Source: Psychroserpens luteus (GTDB lineage: Bacteria > Bacteroidota > Bacteroidia > Flavobacteriales > Flavobacteriaceae). Taken from it: a stretch of DNA of 64,000 nt. This document shows positions 56,877 to 64,000 of this stretch, one piece after another. A program made the position numbers and the translations under genes. Numbering within the stretch: position 1 is the stretch's first letter; every line of letters begins with the position of its first letter. The notes beneath the pieces were generated by a model that was not told the DNA's origin, made no database searches, and worked only from the letters and a program-made list of their open reading frames with translations. The stretch is taken from NCBI RefSeq assembly GCF_015319355.1, contig NZ_JADILU010000007.1, forward strand, positions 1 to 64,000, written 5' to 3'.

Positions 56877-57698
56877 ATGAAAGAAACTATTACAAGAGGT
56901 ATTTCAGGATTGTTATACGTATGTCTTCTTATTGGGTCACTTTTTTGGCAACACGCATTAATTGCATTATTTTTTGTGTTTGGATTGATTTGTATGACAG
57001 AGTTTAAAAAACTGATCCAGTTAAAAAGCGTTATACCTTATATTGTTTTTTCAATTTTATACTTTGGATTCGCTTATTGGAAACTCATTACAGAACCCTC
57101 AACAGGCTATAGTGAAGCTTTACAAATACTTTTAGTCATTACCATTTTTGTTCTACTTATTCTTATCAAAGACCTATTTTCAGAAAAAACGATTCCATTA
57201 TTTAGTTCAAAACGATTTATCATTACAACCTTTTATTTATCAAGTGGTTTCGTGTTTCTAATTTGCATCGCCAATGTTGATCAAAAATTCACACCTTTAC
57301 TATTACTAGGTTCGTTTATATTGGTTTGGGTTAATGATACCTTTGCATATCTTGTGGGTAAAAATTTTGGAAAACAAAAGCTATTTCCTAGTATTTCTCC
57401 TAAAAAAACGGTTGAAGGTTTTCTTGGCGGATTATTTTTCGCATGCATCGTAAGTTATTTTATTTGGTATTTCACAGATACACTTACCTATACGCATTGG
57501 TTAATTCTAGGCATTATTGTTAGTGTTTTTGGTACTATTGGAGATTTAATTGAATCAAAATTTAAGCGTCAAGCAAATGTTAAAGACAGTGGTATGATTA
57601 TGCCAGGTCATGGAGGCTTACTAGATCGCCTAGATAGTATTATATTTGCTGCACCATTTATATTTTTATATTTAAGACTCATTACTTATGTTTCATAA
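56877..57698 (+). CDS. cdsA: Phosphatidate cytidylyltransferase
   Basis: The 273-residue membrane enzyme makes CDP-diacylglycerol for phospholipid synthesis. It has about eight helices and the complete C-terminal signature SKFKRQANVKDSGMIMPGHG followed by GLLDRLDS. FVLVWVNDTFAYLVGKNFGK-like sequence precedes it. Its end overlaps psd by eleven bases, and psd acts on a product derived from CDP-diacylglycerol, so this is a phospholipid operon. Confidence 0.97.
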   Translation: MKETITRGISGLLYVCLLIGSLFWQHALIALFFVFGLICMTEFKKLIQLKSVIPYIVFSILYFGFAYWKLITEPSTGYSEALQILLVITIFVLLILIKDLFSEKTIPLFSSKRFIITTFYLSSGFVFLICIANVDQKFTPLLLLGSFILVWVNDTFAYLVGKNFGKQKLFPSISPKKTVEGFLGGLFFACIVSYFIWYFTDTLTYTHWLILGIIVSVFGTIGDLIESKFKRQANVKDSGMIMPGHGGLLDRLDSIIFAAPFIFLYLRLITYVS

Positions 57699-58338
57699 AG
57701 AAGGTTATAAAATTATTCTCATCACGTTAGTCATTGTCATTGGCTCTGTACTCATGATAGATCGTTTCATCGATATAGCATGGTTACGAATACTCCTCAT
57801 GATTGGGATGCTTGCATTACTAGTGCTAATTCTTCAGTTTTTTAGAAATCCTAAACGATTAACAACGTTAGACGATCATAATGTAGTGTCACCTGTAGAT
57901 GGCAAAGTGGTTGTGATAGAAGAGGTGTTTGAAAAAGAAGTATTCAACGATAAGCGCATTCAAGTATCTGTGTTCATGTCGCCTATTAATGTTCATGTGA
58001 CGCGTTATCCTATAGGCGGAAATGTAACCTACTCAAAATATCATCCAGGAAAGTTCCTTGTTGCTTGGCATCCAAAATCAAGTGAAGAAAATGAACGCAC
58101 CACTGTTGTTGTTGAAAATGATAACTTCGGAAAAGTGCTGTACAGACAAGTTGCAGGAGCTTTAGCAAAACGTATTGTCAATTATGCAAAAGTTGACGAT
58201 AATGCTGTACAAGGATCAGATTCTGGGTTTATAAAGTTCGGATCACGAGTAGATTTATTCTTACCTTTAGATGCAGACATTAAAGTAGAATTAAATCAAA
58301 AAGTAAAAGGAGGCGAAACTGTTATTGCCACAAAATAA
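57688..58338 (+). CDS. psd: Phosphatidylserine decarboxylase
   Basis: The 216-residue protein is of the short, archaetidylserine-decarboxylase-like PSD form. It has two N-terminal helices, then VVSPVDGKVVVIEEV, VFMSPINVHVTRYPIGG, HPKSSEENERT, and the self-cleavage site in FIKFGSRVDLFLP, where the serine after glycine becomes the pyruvoyl group. It makes phosphatidylethanolamine. It overlaps cdsA by eleven bases and the next gene by one base. Confidence 0.95.
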   Translation: MFHKEGYKIILITLVIVIGSVLMIDRFIDIAWLRILLMIGMLALLVLILQFFRNPKRLTTLDDHNVVSPVDGKVVVIEEVFEKEVFNDKRIQVSVFMSPINVHVTRYPIGGNVTYSKYHPGKFLVAWHPKSSEENERTTVVVENDNFGKVLYRQVAGALAKRIVNYAKVDDNAVQGSDSGFIKFGSRVDLFLPLDADIKVELNQKVKGGETVIATK

Positions 58339-58604
58339 TGACTTCTAAAGCGCTAGACATAGAATTCGACAAAGCGGTAGAGCGTATCAATGCACATACC
58401 GAACCTTTTCCTGCAGACATGCTCTTGCGTTTATATGCCTATTACAAAAAAGCGACGAACAATTACGAAAGACCAAGCAGTCGCAAACCTATAATCAATG
58501 CATTTAAAACAAATGCACTATTTCAAATCAAAGATGTTTCCGAAGATGAAGCCAAACGCATTTACATTGATTTGGTCAACAACTATTTTCTATATAGAAA
58601 ATAG
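58338..58604 (+). CDS. Acyl-CoA-binding protein
   Basis: The 88-residue protein is an ACBP: FDKAVERINAHTEPFPADMLLRLYAYYKKATNNYE, with the conserved YxxYKxA-like helix, then KPIINAFKTNALFQIKDVSEDEAKRIYIDLV. It carries long-chain acyl-CoA in the cytoplasm. It overlaps psd by one base (TAATG), in keeping with a lipid-synthesis operon. Confidence 0.93.
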   Translation: MTSKALDIEFDKAVERINAHTEPFPADMLLRLYAYYKKATNNYERPSSRKPIINAFKTNALFQIKDVSEDEAKRIYIDLVNNYFLYRK

Positions 58605-58634
58605 AATTTCATAACATACCTCAAAGCCTCAAAC

Positions 58635-59795
58635 ATGAAAAAATCACTCGTTTTACTCGTTACACTTATCACCATAAATGTAACAAGCGCACAAACATTT
58701 AATCAATTTTATGCAGATATTGTAGCAAATACATCACAAGCTAATGTACTAAGTGATTTAACTGCTTTTGAAAATTTTGGAGTTAAAACAGTAGGATCTA
58801 CAGCCTTAGCAAATACCGAAAATTGGATCACAGCACGTTATCAAGCACTTGGTTATACAGATGTCGTGTTGCAACCATTCACTTATTCCGCGGGAACAAG
58901 TAATAATATTATTGTGACCAAAACGGGAACACTCTATCCAAATACGTTTTTAATTATTGATGCACATTATGACACGATTAATGGACCAGGAACCAATGAT
59001 AATGGTTCAGGAACCGTTTTACTTTTAGAACTCGCAAGACTTTTAGAAAATGTAGAAACCGAATATTCTATTAAGTTCATTCACTTTTCAGGAGAAGAAG
59101 ATGGATTAATTGGTAGTAATTACTATGTTAATAATACTGTGATACCTCAAAATTTAGACATTAAACTTGTTTTTAATATTGATGAAGTTGGAGGTGTAAA
59201 TGGAATGACCAATGACACTGTGGTTTGTGAACGTGATTTATCTAATCCGCAATCAAATAACGCTGCTTCTAGTGCTGCGACAAGTAGCTTAGCTACTTTA
59301 ATAGAGCTATATTCTAATTTAGAAACCGAAATTTCAAATGCTTATGCTTCAGATTATATTCCTTTTGAAAACAATGGAAAAATCATCACTGGTTTATATG
59401 AAAGCAATGTGTCACCAGTAAATCATACTGCAAACGACAATCTTGCTCATATGGATGTCAATTATGCTTACGAAGTCATAAAAGGATCTCTTGGAGCTGC
59501 ATTAGAATTTGCGGTTGCTTTTGAAACCTTAAGTCTAGAAGAGCAAAATAATTTTAATGAAATGATTAGCATCTCTCCTAACCCATCAAGCAATTTTATT
59601 ACTATCGAATTTAAAAAACCATTGCAACAAGCAGTAGATTTTGAAATTATTGATACATTAGGTAAACAAGTTTATCATGATAAATTAAGCAAGCAAAACC
59701 AAACTATTGCCTTAGATAGTATTGCATCTGCTCAATATTTTGCAGTATTTAAAATTGATAACAAACGTTTTGTAAAAACGCTTGTCATAGATTAA
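58635..59795 (+). CDS. Secreted M28-family aminopeptidase with T9SS sorting domain
   Basis: The 386-residue protein has a signal peptide (1-19), an M28 zinc peptidase domain (about 80-300) with IIDAHYDTINGPGTNDNGSGTVLLLELARLL (zinc His and Asp) and HFSGEEDGLIGSNYY (catalytic and zinc Glu), and a C-terminal T9SS sorting domain from about 310 (ISISPNPSSNFITIEF, DFEIIDTLGKQVYHDKL, FVKTLVID). It is exported to the surface or medium by family logic. A DEVGG motif provides a further zinc ligand. Confidence 0.93.
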   Translation: MKKSLVLLVTLITINVTSAQTFNQFYADIVANTSQANVLSDLTAFENFGVKTVGSTALANTENWITARYQALGYTDVVLQPFTYSAGTSNNIIVTKTGTLYPNTFLIIDAHYDTINGPGTNDNGSGTVLLLELARLLENVETEYSIKFIHFSGEEDGLIGSNYYVNNTVIPQNLDIKLVFNIDEVGGVNGMTNDTVVCERDLSNPQSNNAASSAATSSLATLIELYSNLETEISNAYASDYIPFENNGKIITGLYESNVSPVNHTANDNLAHMDVNYAYEVIKGSLGAALEFAVAFETLSLEEQNNFNEMISISPNPSSNFITIEFKKPLQQAVDFEIIDTLGKQVYHDKLSKQNQTIALDSIASAQYFAVFKIDNKRFVKTLVID

Positions 59796-59859
59796 ATAAG
59801 ATTTGTATCTTAATGGTTGATTTGTTCTTGTTACTATAATAATCTCAGAATCACATCCC

Positions 59860-60876
59860 ATGAAGTTTATATACATTCTATTATTCAGTTTAAGTATTCA
59901 ATTTAGTTTTGCTCAAAATGACATCAATCGTTTAGTTGAAAAAGGTATTACATATCATGATGCAGGCAATTATGAAAAAGCCATTGAAACTTATCAAGAG
60001 GCTTTACAACTAAATCCTAAATCTTCATTGGTAAATTATGAAATCTCACTAAGTTACTTCCATAACAAAGACTACAAAAAAGCAATTAAACATAGTGATG
60101 TTGTCATAGATAATGATGACAAACATGTTAAAGCAGCCTATATCACAAAAGGTTCTTGTTTAGATAATCTGGGTAAAACTAAAGAATCTATAAAACTCTT
60201 TAAGAAAGGAATTAGGAAATTTGAAAACGACGGATTGATCTACTATAACCTAGCACTTAATCATTATAAACTTAAAGACTTTGATGAAGCCGAAAAAGTG
60301 ATCACTCAAGGTATAGGAGTACAAAACAATCATGCAAGTAGTCATCTCCTTTTAGCTTATCTCAATTATGATAAAAGTAGAAATGTGCAAACCCTTTTAA
60401 ATCTACATTACTTTTTGTTTCTAGAACCAAATTCTAGACGCTCACCTCAAGCTGCTGGGTTAATAAAAGAGATTATGGGAGCCAATGTAAGTCAAGATAA
60501 AGACAAGCCTAATACCATAAATATTAGTTTATCGTTACCAGATGACGATGATGATTTTGGCGCTGCCGAAATGATGCTCTCCATGTTAGAAGCTTCCAAA
60601 AAACTTGAAAAGAATGAAGGTAAATCTGAAGACGAGCTCTTCATTGCAAATACAGATTCATTCTTCACAATGATGGGAGAACTTAAGAAAAAGAAACACA
60701 AAGGAATTTACTGGGACATCTACGTACCTTTCTTTGATGATTTAGCTAAAAGTGAATTTATGGAAACCTATTACTACCACGTCATGCAATCTGTAAACGA
60801 GAATTCTACAGATTGGCTTAACTCACATCCACAAGAAGTAGATGCTTTAATGCTTTGGTTAAAAAGTAAAGCATAA
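59860..60876 (+). CDS. Secreted tetratricopeptide-repeat protein
   Basis: The 338-residue protein has a signal peptide (1-19, ending FAQ) and about five TPR units (about 25-190: VEKGITYHDAGNYEKAIETYQEALQLNPKS, YFHNKDYKKAIKHSDVVI, and so on). The C-terminal half has an acidic DDDDDFG stretch and a WDIYVPFFDDLAKSEFMETYYYHVMQSV segment found in related Flavobacterial proteins as I recall. It is a protein-protein interaction module in the periplasm; the partner is unknown. Confidence 0.88.
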   Translation: MKFIYILLFSLSIQFSFAQNDINRLVEKGITYHDAGNYEKAIETYQEALQLNPKSSLVNYEISLSYFHNKDYKKAIKHSDVVIDNDDKHVKAAYITKGSCLDNLGKTKESIKLFKKGIRKFENDGLIYYNLALNHYKLKDFDEAEKVITQGIGVQNNHASSHLLLAYLNYDKSRNVQTLLNLHYFLFLEPNSRRSPQAAGLIKEIMGANVSQDKDKPNTINISLSLPDDDDDFGAAEMMLSMLEASKKLEKNEGKSEDELFIANTDSFFTMMGELKKKKHKGIYWDIYVPFFDDLAKSEFMETYYYHVMQSVNENSTDWLNSHPQEVDALMLWLKSKA

Positions 60877-60971
60877 GTCAATCGCAACCTTTAGACTACT
60901 TAAAATTGAAACATGAAAATACAGCCTACATAGCATTAGGTAATTTTCATAACTCACAAATTCATTGTACT

Positions 60972-62051
60972 ATGACCAAAACTTTACAAACTCCACTTAC
61001 ATTTAATTGTGGTGCAACAATGTCAAATCGTTTCATGTTGGCACCAATGACCAATACTCAAAGCCATAAAGATGGTACATTGTCTAATGATGAGTATAAC
61101 TGGCTAACCATGCGAGCAAAAGGTGGTTTTGGGTTGACGATGACGTGCGCCTCTCATGTGCAAGCTATTGGTCAAGGCTTTCCTGGACAGTTAGGAATTT
61201 TTTCAGATGTCCAAATTGAAGGTCACAAACGTTTGGCTGCAGGAATCCAGAAAGAAGGTAGTTTGGCTGTAATTCAATTACATCATGCTGGTATGCGTTC
61301 TCCAGAAGATGTTATTGGTGAACAACCTGTTTGTCCTTCGGAAATTCAAAAACACAACACTCGTGCTTTAACCTTAGAAGAAGTCTATCAATTACGCCAA
61401 GATTTTATTGATGCAGCAATTAGAGCTCAAAAAAGCGGTTACGATGGTGTTGAAATTCATGGTGCTCATGGTTATATTTTAACTCAGTTTTTAAGCTCAG
61501 ATATTAATAAACGTACAGATATTTACGGTGGATCATTAGAAAATAGAGCAAGACTCATCTTTGAAATTGTCGAAGGCATTAGAAAAGCCTGCGGACCACA
61601 ATTTCTATTAGGCGTTCGTCTCTCACCAGAACGTTTTGGGATGCAACTCAATGAAGTTAAAACGATTTCACAACAATTAATAGATACCAATCAAATAGAT
61701 TTTTTAGACATTTCACTTTGGGATGTTTTTAAAACTCCAGAAGATGAAGCCTATAAAAACAAATCACTCCTCTCCCACTTTGAGGAACTCGATTTTAAAA
61801 ATGTAAAATGGACAGTCGCAGGAAAAATCAATTCTGGAGCAGACGTTCACAAGGTTTTAAATACTACAGTAGATTTTGTGTCTATTGGTCACTCAGCGAT
61901 TCTACATCATGATTTCCCAAAGCAAGTCATAGCTAATCCAGACTTTAAACCAACACCAACTCCTGTATCTATAAGTTACTTAAAACAAGAAGGTTTGGGT
62001 GATGAATTTGTCACGTATATGAAACGTTGGGATGGATTTGTAGAAGACTGA
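60972..62051 (+). CDS. NADH:flavin oxidoreductase (old yellow enzyme family)
   Basis: The 359-residue FMN enzyme is read from ATG 60972; an earlier TTG at 60906 would add a non-family 22 residues. It has FMLAPMTNTQSHKDGTLS, QLHHAGMRS, GYDGVEIHGAHGYILTQFLSSDINKRTDIYGGSLENRARLIFEI-type catalytic and FMN-binding motifs (His-Gly-Ala-His), and FVSIGHSAILHHDFPKQV. It would reduce activated alkenes with NAD(P)H; the natural substrate is unknown. It has an octamer copy at 61336. Confidence 0.93.
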   Translation: MTKTLQTPLTFNCGATMSNRFMLAPMTNTQSHKDGTLSNDEYNWLTMRAKGGFGLTMTCASHVQAIGQGFPGQLGIFSDVQIEGHKRLAAGIQKEGSLAVIQLHHAGMRSPEDVIGEQPVCPSEIQKHNTRALTLEEVYQLRQDFIDAAIRAQKSGYDGVEIHGAHGYILTQFLSSDINKRTDIYGGSLENRARLIFEIVEGIRKACGPQFLLGVRLSPERFGMQLNEVKTISQQLIDTNQIDFLDISLWDVFKTPEDEAYKNKSLLSHFEELDFKNVKWTVAGKINSGADVHKVLNTTVDFVSIGHSAILHHDFPKQVIANPDFKPTPTPVSISYLKQEGLGDEFVTYMKRWDGFVED

Positions 62052-62653
62052 GACTTCTTAAAATATACATAGAACCACGTATTGACTTTATAACAAAAAT
62101 CAACTAACTTCGTCTAGCTGTGGATATCTACAATTGAAACAGTCGATATCCTTAAGCGTTGACATCAATTAAAACATCAGAATGAAATTTCTTCTGCTAG
62201 CGCTCGTTTGCAACAAGTGCCCAATTGAGTTAATAAAAAAAGCCTCTAACTTAACTTTATTAAAAAATAGTCTAAATGAAGATATCGACAACCTTTGCTG
62301 AATTTACTTATGCTGAATCCATTTCAGTATTTCAGTATTAAAACGGTAGATATCCTAAAGTATAAGCTGTAATTTAACATGAACACCCGAAATCAATAAC
62401 TTAGCGCAACAAAATAATTGATCTTCACTGAGAACTCTTCAAATTAAAAATGTTTCCATACTTGGTACTTGTAATTATACCAATATTATACTCACAATAC
62501 TTCATGACATTTCTCCTTCAAAAATAAATGACGGTATAAAAAAGCACGTCATTGGTTAATTTAATTTAACATAAATTCTTGATTTTAAGATAGTATTAGC
62601 AATGTTTCAGTATTAAACCTTTATACTAATAATGAACAATTAAAACAACAAAC
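62052..62653. other. Gene-free stretch with clustered GATATC sites and short repeats
   Basis: No convincing reading frame is present. GATATC occurs at 62123, 62145, 62281 and 62349; the first two form GGATATC-N16-GATATCC. TTTCAGTATT is repeated at about 62322, 62330 and 62604. The stretch also has a GCTAGCGCTCGTTTGC segment (62198-62213) reminiscent of the GC-rich parts of the 6686-6756 element. It may hold the promoter of the small gene at 62654. Confidence 0.5.
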
Positions 62654-62797
62654 ATGGGAATGATTAAAGATAGAAAGAAATTCAAAAGAACAAAAGAGCA
62701 AACTCATCCAACTAATCCCACTGGTAATATTAATCAACTAACCAGCCATTTTAATATTTATGATACAACTATAAAAAAACAACAAAACAAAAAATAG
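62654..62797 (+). CDS. 47-residue basic small protein
   Basis: The frame from ATG 62654 encodes MGMIKDRKKFKRTKEQTHP, then TNPTGNINQL..., and ends KKQQNKK. It is strongly basic with no membrane segment. The stop lies five bases before the BON-protein start, so it fits as the first gene of that operon. No family is recognised, and conservation would have to confirm it. Confidence 0.5.
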   Translation: MGMIKDRKKFKRTKEQTHPTNPTGNINQLTSHFNIYDTTIKKQQNKK

Positions 62798-62802
62798 TAA
62801 AG

Positions 62803-63471
62803 ATGAAAAATGATGCAGAATTACGTGCAGATGTATTAACCGCTATTAAATTGGAACCCTTATTACATTTTACGGAAATCGAGGTAGCAGCTAAAAGTGG
62901 TTTTGTTTTACTTACTGGTAAAGTAGATAGTTATATTAAAAAAATGGAAGCACAAAATGCAGCCAAAAAAGTAATAGGTGTCAAAGTTTTGATTGAAAAA
63001 ATTAAAGTAAAAATCCAAAGCAAATGGATGAAAACAGATTCAGAAATTGTAAAGAAAATTTCTAAAGCTTTAAAAAGAACATGGACCTTACCAAAAGATA
63101 AAATAACCGTAAAAGTTGAAAATGGTTGGGTTACTTTAGATGGCAAGTTTGATTGGAACTATCAAAGAGAAGCTGCTAAAAAAGCAGTACACTTTCTTTA
63201 TGGTGTTAGAGGTGTAACAAACAATATTAAAATTAAATCAAAATCTGACGATTCCATTGAACTCAAGGATATTGAAAAAGCACTAAGGATAAATGTCATT
63301 GATGATTCAGGAATTAATGTAAACTTATTAGGAACTACAGTAAAACTTTCTGGAACAGTGATTTCATGGTATCAAAGAGATGAGGCAGAACGAATTGTCT
63401 GGAATACACCTTCCATCTGTAATGTACACAATGAATTAAAGATTGAGTATATCCATGAGCTAGTAAGCTAA
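62803..63471 (+). CDS. Triple BON-domain protein
   Basis: The 222-residue protein consists of three BON domains: about 4-70 (LRADVLTAIKLEPLLHFTEIEVAAKSGFVLLTGKVDSY), 77-147 (IVKKISKALKRTW..ITVKVENGWVTLDGKFDWNYQREAA) and 150-220 (IEKALRINVIDDSGINVNLLGTTVKLSGTVISWYQRDEA). There is no signal peptide, unlike OsmY. BON proteins bind membranes or surfaces and are often stress-induced. The neighbours on both sides are small and close, suggesting a stress operon. Confidence 0.9.
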   Translation: MKNDAELRADVLTAIKLEPLLHFTEIEVAAKSGFVLLTGKVDSYIKKMEAQNAAKKVIGVKVLIEKIKVKIQSKWMKTDSEIVKKISKALKRTWTLPKDKITVKVENGWVTLDGKFDWNYQREAAKKAVHFLYGVRGVTNNIKIKSKSDDSIELKDIEKALRINVIDDSGINVNLLGTTVKLSGTVISWYQRDEAERIVWNTPSICNVHNELKIEYIHELVS

Positions 63472-63503
63472 ATAAATGTATTAACATTTAATAAATAACC
63501 AAA

Positions 63504-63878
63504 ATGAATAAAACAAATAATAAGTTAGGCATCTGGATGGATCATTCGAATGCCAATTTAATTAATTTAGACTCTAACAAAGAAATGCATTCTATATCTT
63601 CAAAATTCACTTCAGAAACAAAGGAAGATGCTTTGCATAGAAGTGAAAGTCTTATGCATAACAAAAGACAACAAATGCAAGAGAAATTTTATAAACAAAT
63701 TGGGTCTGAAATTTTAAAATTCAAACATGTGCTTTTATTTGGACCTACAAACGCAAAAGTAGAACTGCATAATTACTTGAATAAAGATTTACATTTCAAA
63801 AACATAAAAATTGATATAGAATCATCAGGTAAGATGACGGATAATGAGCAGGTTGCTTTTGTGAAAAAGCATTTTTGA
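63504..63878 (+). CDS. eRF1-domain-3-like (baeRF-type) small protein
   Basis: The 124-residue protein starts NNKLGIWMDHSNANLI and has EILKFKHVLLFGPTNAKVELHNYL followed by IDIESSGKMTDNEQVAFVKKHF. This pattern recalls the third domain of eRF1/Pelota-type proteins and the bacterial baeRF families, which often occur with stress or ribosome-rescue genes. The similarity is by eye only. It lies 32 bases after the BON gene. The 122 bases after it show nothing I can name. Confidence 0.65.
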   Translation: MNKTNNKLGIWMDHSNANLINLDSNKEMHSISSKFTSETKEDALHRSESLMHNKRQQMQEKFYKQIGSEILKFKHVLLFGPTNAKVELHNYLNKDLHFKNIKIDIESSGKMTDNEQVAFVKKHF

Positions 63879-64000
63879 ATAATACAAAAACTCAAATAGA
63901 AATGACAAAATCAAGAATGAAATGATAAGATTATTCTATATTGATTAAACCGAAAAAAACTACAACTAGCAAAGATCTGTATTAAAAAAAAACAATCTTA

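Overview
The window looks like chromosomal DNA from a marine-type Flavobacteriaceae (Bacteroidota). Supporting signs are the low GC content, promoter boxes of the TAnnTTTG type, few Shine-Dalgarno sequences, a fused SecDF, FecR/TonB-receptor signalling, and secreted proteins with CUB, PKD and C-terminal type IX secretion (T9SS) sorting domains. I saw no tRNA, rRNA, CRISPR array, prophage or insertion sequence. Family names rest on sequence motifs read by eye; no database search was run.

Layout. 1-3480 is the N-terminal part of a giant repetitive surface protein that runs off the window edge; a 677-residue paralogue lies at 8777-10810. Between them are a small secreted protein, folE, and cysS-yidD-lgt-DUF192. 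10978-16743 holds secDF, two small secreted proteins (one clearly a free-standing copy of the SecD periplasmic domain) and mdh. 16942-22288 holds a DUF6588 barrel-like protein, gyrB and asnB. 22555-33374 is mostly housekeeping and accessory genes: DUF2911, queE, a HerA-like ATPase, YitT, a cupin plus hydrolase pair, rluF, folD and ffh. 33612-37624 is an ECF sigma/FecR/TonB-receptor signalling unit with a divergent candidate small RNA. 37635-45712 carries a DinB-like protein, argS, a GH53 galactanase-like lipoprotein with an altered catalytic motif, a TPR histidine kinase, a CpcT-like lipoprotein and a CtlX-type hydrolase. 45807-51081 holds an M14 carboxypeptidase and a compact three-gene amidoligase cluster (RimK-like ATP-grasp, GCS2-like ligase, N-formylglutamate amidohydrolase-like). 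51094-62051 is mainly core metabolism and membrane biogenesis: pyrE, birA, rsfS, ftsH, cdsA, psd and an acyl-CoA-binding protein, followed by a T9SS peptidase, a TPR protein and an old-yellow-enzyme homologue. The last 1.4 kb carries a 47-residue ORF, a triple BON-domain protein and a protein resembling the third domain of eRF1.

Four signals stand out. (1) The octamer TTCCGAAG (or its complement CTTCGGAA) occurs at least 37 times by hand count, where base composition predicts about one. It appears in both orientations, in several reading frames and between genes. (2) Three intergenic sites share GGGTAGG, exactly 19 bases, then TTATAT or TTTTAT. They lie before fecR, before a distant secreted protein, and before a roughly 90-nt small-RNA-like transcript next to the sigma gene, so they may be the promoter of that ECF sigma factor. 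(3) A SecD periplasmic domain exists as a separate lipoprotein beside secDF. (4) The GH53 protein has lysine where its family has the catalytic acid/base glutamate.
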